The position numbers were made by a program, and so were the translations under genes. A DNA stretch of 64,000 bases, from the NCBI GenBank assembly GCA_051453625.1, contig JBOZIK010000001.1, positions 274,425,736-274,489,735 of the forward strand, read 5' to 3'. Positions 36,379 through 47,238 of the stretch are shown here, piece by piece. Source of the stretch: Welwitschia mirabilis. Taxonomy: Eukaryota > Gnetophyta > Gnetopsida > Welwitschiales. The notes below the pieces were generated by a model that was not told the DNA's origin, searched no databases, and worked only from the letters and a program-made list of their open reading frames with translations. Position 1 is the stretch's first letter. The number at the start of each line of letters is the position of its first letter.

Positions 36379-36478
36379 NNNNNNNNNNNNNNNNNNNNNN
36401 NNNNNNNNNNNNNNNNNNNNNNNNNNNNNNNNNNNNNNNNNNNNNNNNNNNNNNNNNNNNNNNNNNNNNNNNNNNNNN
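36379..36478. other. Assembly gap, 100 N
   Basis: Separates the two versions of the LTR C block (35405-36378 and 36479-37378). Confidence 0.98.
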
Positions 36479-37378
36479 AATTTACTAAAATTTGATCTAC
36501 TTATGAGGATGAGCTTACAATGATGTGGCATAAGGATGCTCATATAGATTCCCTTCTTGACCAAATTAGCCCTTAATCACACCTGTAATGCTACTTATCT
36601 CATTCAACACGTGGTGTTTATTAGCCTGCAATGACTCTGTCATTCAATACGGTGGATGTGGATTGCTGAATAATCCCTTCCTTTACTATCATCGCCGATT
36701 CCCAGCGTTGACACTCCTCCGGTGATTGTAATCAACGTCTCTGACAAAAGGCCTAAGATTTGCTAACACAGTCCTTCACGTAAGCCTTCTCAGATTTGGA
36801 TGCTTTTCCCCTTCAAAATATAATGCCCTTCCTCAACTGGCATCAGTTTGTCTTCTTGTGACGCCCTTTTACCATCTTAATGCTGAAAGACTTCAAAGTT
36901 GACAGAAGCGGCGTATTGACATGAGACCTTTGATTAAACTTTGATTCTCATCACCTAGACTCTATGAATATCACCTTTTGTTTTCTACGTGGACCCTTTA
37001 CGAAATCCTCTCTGTATGCATGCACTAACCTGATTATGAGGTAGCAAATCAAGGGTGGCCGTTAGTGCGTGAACCGCAAGGAGGGGTCACGAGAATGGTG
37101 GAAGCCTAACTCCAAACAGTAATGCATCCTAATCAGAAAATTTTATGAAAGAGGGGGAAAAACTTAGCGTTAGGATCACTGCCCTTGTGAGTGTGTCATG
37201 AAGGTGATCCCATGTCATCCATGATCCTTACTCAACTCCTGCATCCGACGAGGATGCTCATAAGCTGCCATGACGGTAGTTGTTTCAAAAGGTTGTTTAG
37301 CGTAACGGCAACAGCGGTTGCGGATTAAAGCAACATTTAATGGTTTGCCTCCATGTGCAACCGCGGATCCTTTTTCTC
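36479..37378. repeat. LTR C block, second version, CpG-retaining
   Basis: Matches 35405-36378 but keeps more CpG (for example ACACGTGGTG for ACACATGGTG and ATCGCCGATTCCCAGCG for ATTGTCGATTTCCAATG) and carries a 76-bp deletion at about 36884 bounded by the short repeat TGCT. The open frames at 37215-37490 and 37318-37521 fall partly in this block on opposite strands and have no recognisable product. Confidence 0.9.
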
Positions 37379-37627
37379 TCTCTCTCTCTTTTCTTTTCTT
37401 TTCCTTTTTTATTTTTTTAATTTCTATTAAAGCTAAGGCATTTTTCAAGCTCTCCACAAGCAGTATTCCATTAACATTGCACTTAAACAAACCATGCTTC
37501 CCTCAGTCCTCCTTTGATTGATTTATCTTATGCCTTAGACTAAGGTCTTCAACATTGCAATTTATGCAAAATTTTCTATTAACTCCCTATGAATTTCTTA
37601 ATGTAATTAGCATGATGGAAAGATTTC

Positions 37628-37652
37628 TATATATATATATATATCTATATAA
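37628..37652. repeat. (TA)n microsatellite in LTR C
   Basis: TA repeat with one CT interruption, at the place equivalent to 22763-22803 in LTR B. Confidence 0.85.
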
Positions 37653-38324
37653 GAAAACACTTTCTTAACCTAGTTACTACACATAGCAAGAGGCTTATAA
37701 AATAAAACATATTGCCTTTTAAAAATGCATTTAATTCTAAGCATTTAGGTTTTATTTTACCTATTATCCAAATGAATGAATAAATGAACATAAAATCTAA
37801 TTTACAATATGTAATTGCCAATTTTATTACTCCATAACTAAACCATGAAATTCCAATAAAATATACAAGAGATGCATAAGGTAGAATGTTGATCCAGGTT
37901 ATATTATCTGAAAAAAATAATCAAGAAAAGACATACATGATTCAAATCTTAATATATTCATCAAGATCACAGAAATTTCAATACTTAGAAACTTTAGATT
38001 CACCAAAAATTATAAATTTCACTCTAAAAAATTTCCAACGTCAATTGGATTAAAAATATCCACTCCTCGAGCCCTCCTCAGCATTCAAACTCTAGTTTAC
38101 CACTTGTTTTCACAAGAAGTATGAAATAAGAACTGTGAAAATTTCACATCTCCTAGTATGATCTAAGAAAGACAAGATAAGTTTGGAAATTTCAATTATC
38201 GAGATAGATGAACAAAATCAAGAGTTTTCAAGAAATAATAATTATCATGAGAATGATGATCTTATGGATATGAAATGGGAATAACTGGTTTATGAACTTT
38301 TTCACATATTTTGAATTCCTTCCA

Positions 38325-38560
38325 CTACCTCATTTGGTGATCTATGGATTTCATATAATATTTTTCATATTTTCAATCACTCCATTGCCTCATTCGATGA
38401 TTAGTAAAGATCACTATCTCATTCAGTGATCTGTGGTTTAATTAATCAATCCCACTGCCTCATTTGGCGATATGTGATTCAATTAATCGATCCCACTACC
38501 TCATTCGGCAATCTATGGATTCTGACATTCCACTGCCTATTCATTGATCTATGGAATACT
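38325..38560. repeat. LTR minisatellite, six units (element C)
   Basis: Six units with the core CACTGCCTCATTTGGCGAT and CTATGG spacers; best preserved of the three arrays. The fourth and fifth units are separated by the longer spacer ATTCAATTAATCGATC. Confidence 0.8.
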
Positions 38561-38995
38561 CATTTCCATAAGATCTCAAGAATCTAAGATATTGAAAAAA
38601 AGTATGAGTAAGGAGTTCCAATAAAACATAAATCCTCTACAAGAATGACTCGGATTTAGATTCATAAAGATTTCGTCAACAAAAGATAGTAGAAGCTAAG
38701 ATCTGTATCTAGGAATGCATCTGTTTGGGTACTAACAACGCATACATCTAACATCTTTTCAATATTGCAATAACATGGATAAAACAGGGATGCATTAAAG
38801 GATTCATATAAGGAAAGGATTAAATAAGGAAGAAAGAATGGAATGGAATCATACCTGTATCTGATTGTAGTATCTGAGGACTTTGAGACTCTTCCAAGAT
38901 TTTAAAGCTCCTAAGTTTTCTAAGCTCCAATTGAATTCACCAAAATTTAAAACAAGGTCTTCTCAAAAATAAACCAAACATGAGGAGAGGGGAAT

Positions 38996-39005
38996 CTTAT
39001 TTATG
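38996..39005 (-). promoter_or_regulatory. LTR TATA-box position (element C)
   Basis: The minus strand reads CATAAATAAG, a decayed version of the TATAAATAGG of LTR A at the same alignment position. Confidence 0.45.
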
Positions 39006-39483
39006 TTATGAGGATGTGGGGGTATGAGAAGACTTAGGAATATGAAAAGACACATCATGAAATGACGGTAGTGGTGGAGGTTTCATAACGCCTCATCATA
39101 ACTTGCCTGGCCACTAGGTGCATAAAAATTTTATCATAATAAATAAAAATGCTTTTTATTCTACCACATGTAACCATGACAATGAAAAAATTTAATAAGC
39201 TTTCACATATTAACATTTTTTTATGCAAAAATTAAGGAAAGTGCAATCAGTCATATAAGGTAAATATTATTAACACAACTACTAAATATCAATCTTGAGG
39301 ATAATAAAATAATATTTTGGCCTTTATAAAATGGAGGACTTAAAAGCACAAGATCTTCCATAATATAACATCATCTTAATAAATACAATGTCTATATTAG
39401 TTTGAGGATTTCATGATAATAAAATTATTTTAATTAAATTGTTAAATTAAATCTTTGAGCTTTTTAAAAGTCTGGGCGTGACA

Positions 39484-40012
39484 TGAAGTTTTTTAGGATT
39501 AGCAAGATTTTACAGAAGATTCATTCTAGGATTCTTTCAGTTGGTAGGTGTCCTTTCAGACTTAATAAAAGTAGCATCAATCTTTAAATTTACTTTAAAT
39601 TGGAAAAGAGCCTTCCTAAGAATAAAGCTTCTATTGACCCCCATTCTAAAGATTGCAGATATGAAGGACAAGTAGGTGCCTTGACCCAAGGAGTAAGTGC
39701 AGTATTAAGTCAAAAAGGAAAATAGCAAAATATGAATCTAGAAAATTAAAATCAACATAAAATAAATTATCCACTTCATGATTTAGAACTACTAGCCATA
39801 GTGCATGCTTTGAAAGATGAGTGACACTATTTACTTGGAGGAAAAATCTTATTAAAAATAGACCATAAGAGTTTAGAGTACTTTCAAAAGTAACCACTAT
39901 TAAACATGAGACAAAGAAGATGGGGAGAATTACTATCCAAATACAACTTTGACCTCTGTTACATGCTAAGGAATGAAAACAAATTTGCAGATGCATTAAG
40001 TTAGATGTGATA
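39484..40012 (+). pseudogene. Element G RNase H remnant
   Basis: Residues in order: SFLGLARFYRRFILGF, FTLNWKRAFLRIKLLLTPIL, then after a frameshift GALTQGVSAVLSQKGK, NYPLHDLELLAIVHALKDE, HYLLGGKILLKIDHKSLEYF and LNMRQRRWGELLSKYNFDLC, ending NKFADALS. The catalytic D of IDHKSL and the E of LELLAI are present. Three stops and one frameshift. The minus-strand open frame 39646-39996 is a shadow. Confidence 0.88.
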
Positions 40013-40790
40013 CATGCTTGTCACCATAGTGACCTTCGATCTTGTAAAGTACTTAAAGAAAAATTGCCGAATAATTCTTACTTTAGTGAAATAATTCATC
40101 TATTATAAGGAGGCTAAAGCATACATACATTTATAATCTCTCAGTATGATTATTTATTGAAGAATAAGTGACTGTGCATTCCTTAAGCTAAATGGAGAAG
40201 AAAACTAATCTCGAAAATGCATGAAGTGTCCTCTATAAGATACCCACGATTCATGTAGAATTACCATACATTAAGGAAATACTACTTATAATTACAAATT
40301 AAAGCTAAGTTAAAGGAATACACTAGGAATTGTTCAATTTGCCAACAAGTTAAAAATGAATAAGGAGGCCAATGGAACTCTTATAACTTCTTGACATCTA
40401 TAAATGAAAGTGGGAAGAAATAATGATCAAATTCATTACAAGTTTACCTTTTACTCAAAAAAAACCATGACTTCATTTGTATTTTTTTAATAGGTCAACC
40501 AAAATGGCCCACTTTATCTTGATTAAAAGTATCAACACTGCAAAAGAATTAGTCTTATATTTCATATAGGAGATTTTTAGACTACATTGAGCATCATAAA
40601 TCATTGTTTCTAATCATGATCCTAAGTTTTTATCAGAATTCTAATAAAGCTTTTTCCATCACGTTAGGACCAAGCTATAATATAGTACCATCTACCATCC
40701 CAAAACTAATGGACAAATAGATGGAATTAATTGAATTTTAGAAGATACACTACAATGTTATGTACCAAGGAAGCCTAGAAACTAGGAGAG
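40013..40790 (+). pseudogene. Element G integrase remnant
   Basis: Zinc-binding part near 40215-40350 (MHEVSSIRYPRFM, then YTRNCSICQQVKNE with both cysteines). Core: NRSTKMAHFILIKSIN near 40490 (first catalytic Asp changed to Asn), SNHDPKFLSEF near 40610 (second catalytic Asp also Asn), and YHPKTNGQIDG near 40690. Two GAT-to-AAT changes at catalytic codons plus several stops make it inactive. Confidence 0.85.
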
Positions 40791-41029
40791 CTGTCTACAT
40801 TTCATATAACTAAACTTTTAAGACATCCATACAATGTTCACTCTTTGAATCCATGTATGAAGGAACTTTTTTACCCTAGTAATATGGTCATATCCCATAT
40901 AAAGACAGATAGAAAGCATAGACTCTAAAGGAAAAGCAATGAAAGAAATCATGAATCATATGAAGAAACAACTATAGGTAGCTCAAGATAGATATAAGAA
41001 GTTCTACAACCAAAAGTATTCTAACAAAG

Positions 41030-41621
41030 TATTTCAAATAAGAGACCAAGTTCTCTAATGAGTTAAATCAATAAGAAGTTCGATGAAAATAAGAAAATAT
41101 TAGAAGTTTTTCCCTCGATATTATATCCCATTTAACATCATAAAAAGAATTGAAAAGTTGGCTTAAAAATTAGAGTTTCCATCGAAGTTGTCTAGAATAC
41201 ATTATGTAATTCATATCAGCTATTGAAATCATACCATAAAAATAGAATCCAAGACTATACTTTTAACTAGAAACATATCCTATGGAAACCATATTTAAGA
41301 TTTGATATACAACCTAAATAAATTCTAGACTTCCACCATAGAAAACTCAAAAATAAGACCATCAGCAAAGTGCTAATCAAATGGATCCACTATAATCAAA
41401 ACACATGGGAAAACCAAGATAGACATTTTCCTAACTATTCAAATGAAAAATGAGTTTATTATATATTATATGTTCATTTTTGTATATATATAAAGTAATT
41501 TCTCTTACAAGATAAATTCTTGTAGAAATAGCAATGAAGATGAATGAGGAATAACCAGCGGATGTAAGCATAAGTGGTCCATCCACTAAAAGTCTTTAAC
41601 TCAAGCACTAACTAAGAAACT
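41030..41621 (+). pseudogene. Element G integrase C-terminal, chromodomain-like tail
   Basis: Residues KLSPRYYIPFNIIKRIEKLA near 41110-41165, LEFPSKLSRIHYVIHIS near 41172-41220, and later VLIKWIHYNQNTWENQD, matching the integrase C-terminal extension with GPF/Y-like and chromodomain-like segments of chromovirus-type Ty3/gypsy elements, which direct insertion to heterochromatin. Frame is shifted and stopped repeatedly. Confidence 0.65.
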
Positions 41622-41634
41622 AAAGGGGAGGGAA
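41622..41634 (+). promoter_or_regulatory. Element G polypurine tract
   Basis: AAAGGGGAGGGAA directly before the LTR start TGTAATATTTT; this is the primer site for plus-strand DNA synthesis. Confidence 0.85.
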
Positions 41635-42090
41635 TGTAATATTTTAAAATCATTCTGTGATTAGTATATATTTGTTAAAAAGTTATTACTATGTAAGCAA
41701 GGAAAAAGATTGTATAATAAAGGGGTACAACCTAAAATTATAAAACTATGTTCCTTCATCTTGATTCTTAAGTTAATGATATTATGTGGGAGTGGAAAGA
41801 CTAGGTGTATGTAACCAACAACAACCTTGACTAATACCTAAGGGCTTAAGGAGGAGGGCTAACGTCATAGTTTGTGTTTTTACCTTTGACCACTAGTCCA
41901 AGGTTGGAATAAGACATCGGTGCCATGCCATTTCATTATAGTCTACTACTATATTAATAAAGAAATACTTAATTTTTTGCCAATTATCATGGTATTCCAT
42001 TTTCTATTATGCATTTCAAAATACTCCTTATTAAATGAAAATTATAATCTTAATTTTGTAATTTAAAACATTACAATTATAAAATATCCT
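41635..42090 (+). repeat. Element G 3' LTR (right end uncertain)
   Basis: Starts TGTAATATTTTAAAATC next to the polypurine tract. A TATA-like TATAATAAAG is at about 41713. The right edge could not be fixed because the 5' LTR lies outside or is not recognised at the window start; a TGTCTAGCTT at 42094 may be the next element. Confidence 0.55.
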
Positions 42091-42129
42091 ATCATGTCTA
42101 GCTTCTAAGTTATTCATTTAGGAATAAGC

Positions 42130-42149
42130 TAGCCCTTCAAGGCTAGCAT
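42130..42149. other. Hairpin in the presumed LTR F
   Basis: GCTAGCC and GGCTAGC form a perfect 7-bp stem around the 6-base loop CTTCAA, in otherwise AT-rich DNA. Confidence 0.5.
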
Positions 42150-42226
42150 GACATTTTTTTTATAGTTTCTTCTCTCTTTTTTTAATGTATATTTACTCAT
42201 TTCATGTAATAAGATCTAGTTTTCAT

Positions 42227-42415
42227 TCTTAATCTAATTTCTTAATATCAAGCATGTATAGTTTTTCATACTTATTATGCTTGAATAGGGTTGAAGTTCT
42301 TTATTATGAAAGTAATATTATTAGTTTTATTTCTTAATCTAATTTTTTGATATCAAGTGTGTATGTTTTTTAATACTTTTTATGATTGAATAGGGTTAAA
42401 GATCTTTAAGCATCT
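42227..42415. repeat. Tandem duplication, about 109-bp period, in LTR F
   Basis: Two copies starting at TTCTTAATCTAATTT (about 42220 and 42331), sharing TATCAAG, the ATACTT...TATG block and TTGAATAGGGTT in the same order. Confidence 0.7.
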
Positions 42416-42956
42416 ATTATTTCAACTAAAGTTCTAGAGCAATTTTAATTCTTTATTTGCTATCATTTGATATTTTTGGAATAAAAAATCCTACTTATCA
42501 AGATTATGAAGTAAGTTATGAGAGCTAAGGAGATTTATAGTCTTCACAAAAGCTTAAACTTCATTGATTATATTCATAAATTATGATTTAAGCAAGTCTT
42601 TATTATTATTGTTAAATATTCGAGTCATCACAAGGTATTTTCATATTAATTGTTATGACTATACTTATTACCTACTCACAATACTTATTATCAGTACATC
42701 TTTCTCTTATTATTACTTTAAGGAATCATTTTATGATAATTGTAGAAGTGGTTTATGCTAATTTTCCTTATTTGATTCTACTACATTTATCCCTTAGAAA
42801 GAACAACACTAGGATTATTTTACAAATGGAATTCCTAGTATGTATGGCAAAACTTGGGCTTGGTTATGTAAGATTTGTATCTGTAGGATGATCTTGCATG
42901 TTATCATATATTAACAATAAACATAAGCATAGTTAAATTTCCTCAAAAACATATTT

Positions 42957-42975
42957 TTAGCATTGTTGCTAGGGA
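42957..42975 (+). promoter_or_regulatory. Element F primer-binding site (Athila type)
   Basis: TTAGCATTGTTGCTAGGGA, followed by ATAATGG, is the Athila site TTGGCGCCGTTGCCGGGGA with only C-to-T and G-to-A changes. Confidence 0.7.
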
Positions 42976-43398
42976 ATAATGGCATGATATATATATAGTG
43001 GGGTATGCATAGTCATTTTGGTTTCTTTTTATTTTGTTTTCTTTTCTTTTTCCCTCTTTGTAGACTTACTTTCATACTAGTCTCATTATAATTTCCTATT
43101 ATTTTATCTTTTCTTTTTTTTAAAATTTTTTAAGGTTTTCTTTTTAGTTATTTAATTCTAATTCATCATTTTACCTTCTCACAATTTTTCTTTTAAGTAA
43201 TTTTTCATTTCTAATATATCTTCATTGAGTGAACCATCTTTGGTGGTGTCCAAATTAGTCCTTTTACATTTTCTATAAGTTTTTTATTTAGATATAACCC
43301 TTATTATAGATTTATCAAATTTTAATCTAGAGTTTATATATTTGTATTAGGGTGTTTTATTTTTTTCTTATTTTCTTCCCTCTTCTCTCTTTCCCTCC
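42976..43398. other. Element F leader, no gene recognised
   Basis: T-rich pyrimidine tracts between the primer-binding site and the gag region; no open frame. Confidence 0.4.
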
Positions 43399-45268
43399 CT
43401 TTCACAAGTTGAAGAAGATGAAGACATCTAAAGAACCCCAAGTTTTCTCATATTTGTGCTATTTTTCTACATTTTAATTTTACTTTTCTATTGTGTCACA
43501 TTTTTATTTTCCACATTTTTGTATTTTTCTCTATTCTATTCATCTTTAGATTACACCAATCCATTCAAAATCCTTGTTTTATTATCTTTGTTTTTTATTC
43601 TTTTTCTTGTGGTTTGCTCTTGTGAAATGCTAACACCACCATCCCATTCCATTTGCGCCACTACCTTTCTTCCATAGAACACTTTAAATATTAGTTATGT
43701 TTTGTTATTCTCTTATCATTTGACATAATATGCCTATCTTTAATCTTTTAAATTCTAGTATAGATTAGTAATATAATTTTGATTATATGCTCTCTCAAAC
43801 CTTTTCCTTTAATGTAAATCATTATTCTTATCCTCATTTAGAACTTTAGCATTCCACCTTTCCTTATGATTCTCTTCCATCAGCATTTCAAGAGTTATTC
43901 TCATCCTTTAATACAAATCCCTCTTTTAACTTATTCTTTTATCAATATCCTTGTTGTCCTTGTAAGCATTTTTCAACCCTCTTTTCCTTAGTAGATACCT
44001 TATAAAGATTCCTATAGAGTATTATCCAAATTTCATCCATGCTTTAAGAAATAAAGGAAGATAGAAAACTATTTAATTATATTCATCCACTCTCTTATTT
44101 TGACCATCATGAGTTGAAGGACCCCTTAAGTTACACCCTTTTTTAGTAAGGAAGAACTAAAAGGGATTTAGAGAATAACCAACTACATGAGGAGGAAGTT
44201 GTGATTAAGCCTCCATGACTCTTATCATATAAGGAACCCTCATCTTCCTCCTATATTTATTATGATAAAAATATTCTTATTATATCCTCATCCATAAAAC
44301 ATGATTCACATCCTAGCTTAGAAAGTAAAGCTTCATTTGAGTAGAAATCTCTTCCTAATAATCTTAAGTATACTTTTCTTAGAGATAATTGAGCCCTCTT
44401 AGTAGTTCTCAACTCATCTTTGTTCCCCTTCTAAGATAATGCTTATCAAAGCTACTGGAAAAGCATAAAAAATCCCTAGGATGGATACTTTAAGATATTA
44501 GAGGTATTAAACCAAGTATTTGAATGCATCACATATACCTTGAGGAGAATTCCAAACCCTTCATTGAAGCTCAAAGAGGACTTAGCCCAACTATGAATGG
44601 GATAGTAAAAAATAAGGCCATTAAGCTTTTAGACAATTGTATCATTTACCTCATCTTTAATAGTAAGTGGTGAATCTAACCTAGACTATAACCAATAAAT
44701 CAAGAATTATCTTAGTACCTGATGAGCATAACAAGCTTATCCCTACTATGTCTGCTATGAAGTAGAGGATGTGTATTAACTATAAAAGACTCAACACAAT
44801 AACTGAAAAAGATCATTTTCCTCTTCCATTCCCTAACTAGATTTTTGAATAACTTGTTGGAAACCACTTTTATTACTTCTTGGATGAATACTCGGGATAT
44901 AACCAAATAGAGATTAACTCAGAAGATCAAGATAAGATAATCATCACTTGCCCTTCTGGGACATTTAGCTACAAGCCAATGCTATTTGATCTTTGTAATG
45001 CACCTACTACCTTCTAACGTTGTATGCTTGGCATTTTCTCTAATTTGTTAAACTCTTGTGTAGAGATATTTATGGATGATTTATTTTTTCATAGAATTCC
45101 ATTTGACCATTCTATTTATAACCTTAAACTTGTTCTATTAAGATGCATTAAAAAATTTCTTATCTTAAATTAGGAGAAATGTAATTTCATGCTTAGTAAA
45201 GACATTATGTTAGAATACACCTTCTCTCTAGAAGAAATTCAAGTAGACCATGCTAAAATTTCTCTCAT
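43399..45268 (+). pseudogene. Element F gag to RT, version 1
   Basis: The left part to about 44500 should be gag and protease by position but only broken frames are seen. From about 44670 the RT reads, after stops, IKSRIILVPDEHNKLIPTMS-like residues, MCINYKRLNTIT, KDHFPLPFPN, FYYFLDEYSGYNQIEI, TCPSGTFSYKPM and the active site FMDDL near 45070, which is intact. Athila branch. The open frame 43456-43677 (hydrophobic, 73 codons) recurs at 45427-45648 but resembles no known protein. Confidence 0.75.
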
Positions 45269-45368
45269 NNNNNNNNNNNNNNNNNNNNNNNNNNNNNNNN
45301 NNNNNNNNNNNNNNNNNNNNNNNNNNNNNNNNNNNNNNNNNNNNNNNNNNNNNNNNNNNNNNNNNNNN
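45269..45368. other. Assembly gap, 100 N
   Basis: The sequence after the gap restarts at the equivalent of 43399 and reruns 1870 bases, the same length as version 1. Confidence 0.98.
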
Positions 45369-47238
45369 CCTTTCACAAGTTGAAGAAGATGAAGACATCT
45401 AAAGAACCCCAAGTTTTCTCATATTTGTGCTATTTTTCTACATTTCAATTTTACTTTTCTATTGCATCACATTTTTATTTTCCACATTTTTGTATTTTTC
45501 TCTGTTCTATTCATCTTTAGATTGCACCAATCCATTCAAAATCCTTGTTTTATTATCTTTATTCTTGATTCTTTTTCTTGTGGCTTGCTCTTGTGAAATG
45601 CTAACACCACCATCCCATTCCATTGGCACCACTACCTTTCTTTCATAGAATACTTTAAATATTAGTTATGTTTTGTTATTCTCTTATCATTTGACATAAT
45701 ATTCCTATATTTAATCTTTTAAATTCTAGTATAGATTAGTAATATAATTTTGATGATATGCTTTCTCAAACCTTTTTCTTTAATGTAAATCATTATTCTT
45801 ATCCTCATTTGGAACTTTAGCATTTCACCTTTCCTTATGATTCTCTTCCATCAGCATTTCAGGAGTTATTCTCATCCTTTAATACAAATCCCTCTTTTAA
45901 TTTATTCTTTCATCAATATCCTTGTTGTCCTTGTAAGCATTTTCCAACCCTCTTTTCCTTAGTAGATATCTTATAAAGATTCCTAGAGAGTATTATCCAA
46001 ATTTCATCCATGCTTTAAAAAATAAAGAAATATAGGAAACTACTATCATATTCATCCACTCTCTTCTTTTGACCATCATGAGTTGAAGGACCCCTCAAGT
46101 TACACCCTTTTTTAGTAAGGAAGAACTAAAGAGGATTTAGAGAATAACCAACTACATGAGGAGGAAGTTTTGATTAAGCCTCCATGATTCTTATCATATA
46201 AGGAACCCTCATCTTCCTCTTATATTTATTATGAGAAAAATATTCTTACTATATCCTCATCCATAAAACATGATTCACATCCTAGCTTATAAAGTAAACC
46301 TTCATTTGAGTTGAAATCTCTTCTTAATGATCTAAAGTATACTTTTCTTAGAGATAACTGAGTCCTCTTAGTAGTTCTCAACTCATCTTTATTCCCCTCC
46401 TAGGATAATGCCTTATCAAAGCTACTGGAAAAGCATAAAAAATCCCTAGGATGGATACTTTAAGATATTAGAAGTATCAAACCAAGTATTTGAATGCATC
46501 ACATATACCTTAAGAAGAATTCTAAACCCTTCATTGAAGCTCAAAGAGGAATTAGCCCAACTATGAATGGAGTAGTAAAAAATAAGGCCATTAAGCTTTT
46601 AAACAATGGTATCATTTACTTCATCTTTAACAGTAAGTGGTGAATCTAACCTAGAGTATAACCAATAAATCAAGAATTATCTTAGTACCTAATGAGCATA
46701 ACAATCTTATCCATACTATGTCTACTATGAAGTAGAGGATGTATATTAACTATAAAAGACTCAACACAATAATTGAAAAAGATCATTTTCCTCTTCCATT
46801 CCCTAACTAGATTTGTGAATGACTTGTTGGAAACCACTTTTATTGCTTCTTGGATGAATACTCGGGACATAACCAAATAGAGATTACCTCAGAAGATCAA
46901 GATAAGACAACCATCACTTGTCCTTCTGGGACATTCAGCTACAAGCCAATACTATTTGTTCTTTGTAATGCACCTCCTACCTTCTCACGTTATATGATTG
47001 GAATTTTCTCTGATTTTTTAAACTCTTGTGTAGAGATATTCATGAATAAATTCTTTTTTCATAGAATTCCATTTGACCATTATATTTATAACCTTAAACA
47101 TGTCCTCTTAAGATGCACTAAAAAACATCTTATCTTAAATTAGGAGAAATGTAATTTCATTCTTAGTAAAGACATTATGTTAGAATACACCTTCTCTCTA
47201 GAAGAAATTCAAGTAGACCATGCTAAAATTTCTCTCAT
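45369..47238 (+). pseudogene. Element F gag to RT, version 2
   Basis: Repeats 43399-45268 base for base with scattered changes, mostly transitions, and small indels. The open stretch 46850-47143 reads MDEYSGHNQIEITSEDQDKT, TITCPSGTFSYKPILFVLCN and APPTFSRYMIGIFSDFL, the palm of an Athila RT. Its active site reads FMNK (near 47041) where version 1 has FMDD. Confidence 0.85.

Larger units (their letters stand above)
33811..39483 (-). repeat. 5' LTR of Tekay-like element A/C
   Basis: On the minus strand it starts at 39483 with TGTCACGCCCAGAC and ends at 33811 next to the primer-binding site. Nominal length 5.67 kb; about 4.6 kb if the repeated block around the gap at 36379 is counted once, which is in the range of long Tekay-type LTRs. 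The parts 33811-34044 and 36075-39483 align with LTR A; 34045-36075 is absent from A. It contains TATA box, minisatellite and (TA)n. The minus-strand open frame 34752-34955 has no recognisable meaning. Confidence 0.8.
39484..41634 (+). mobile_element. Element G, right half (RNase H, integrase)
   Basis: Continues the pol gene that stops at 3630. The first residues, SFLGLARFYRRFI, follow directly on the NLKNV of the left half. It ends with a polypurine tract and the 3' LTR. Together with 560-3630 it forms a single Ty3/gypsy element of ordinary domain order. Confidence 0.85.
42091..42951 (+). repeat. 5' LTR of Athila-like element F (left end uncertain)
   Basis: The right end CA at 42950-42951 is set by the primer-binding site. 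Inside are a hairpin (42130-42149) and a tandem duplication (42227-42415). The short hydrophobic open frames 42564-42761 and 42655-42891 overlap each other and are not supported as genes. Confidence 0.5.

Noticed and set aside
37215-37521. Open frames on both strands in the CpG-rich LTR block as a host gene
   Set aside because: They overlap each other on opposite strands, include a simple CTCTTT tract, and are part of the LTR shared with A and with the first version of the block.
3626-39488. Target-site duplication TAGAT/TGAAG for element A/C
   Set aside because: Only partial agreement after decay; kept as a possibility but not called.
39646-39996. 116-codon minus-strand open frame with membrane-like residues
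   Set aside because: Antisense shadow of the element G RNase H, which has the recognisable protein.
43456-45648. Hydrophobic 73-codon open frame present twice (43456-43677 and 45427-45648)
   Set aside because: Its repetition is explained by the duplicated block around the gap. Phe/Leu/Ser-rich T-tract translation without a known family; probably chance.
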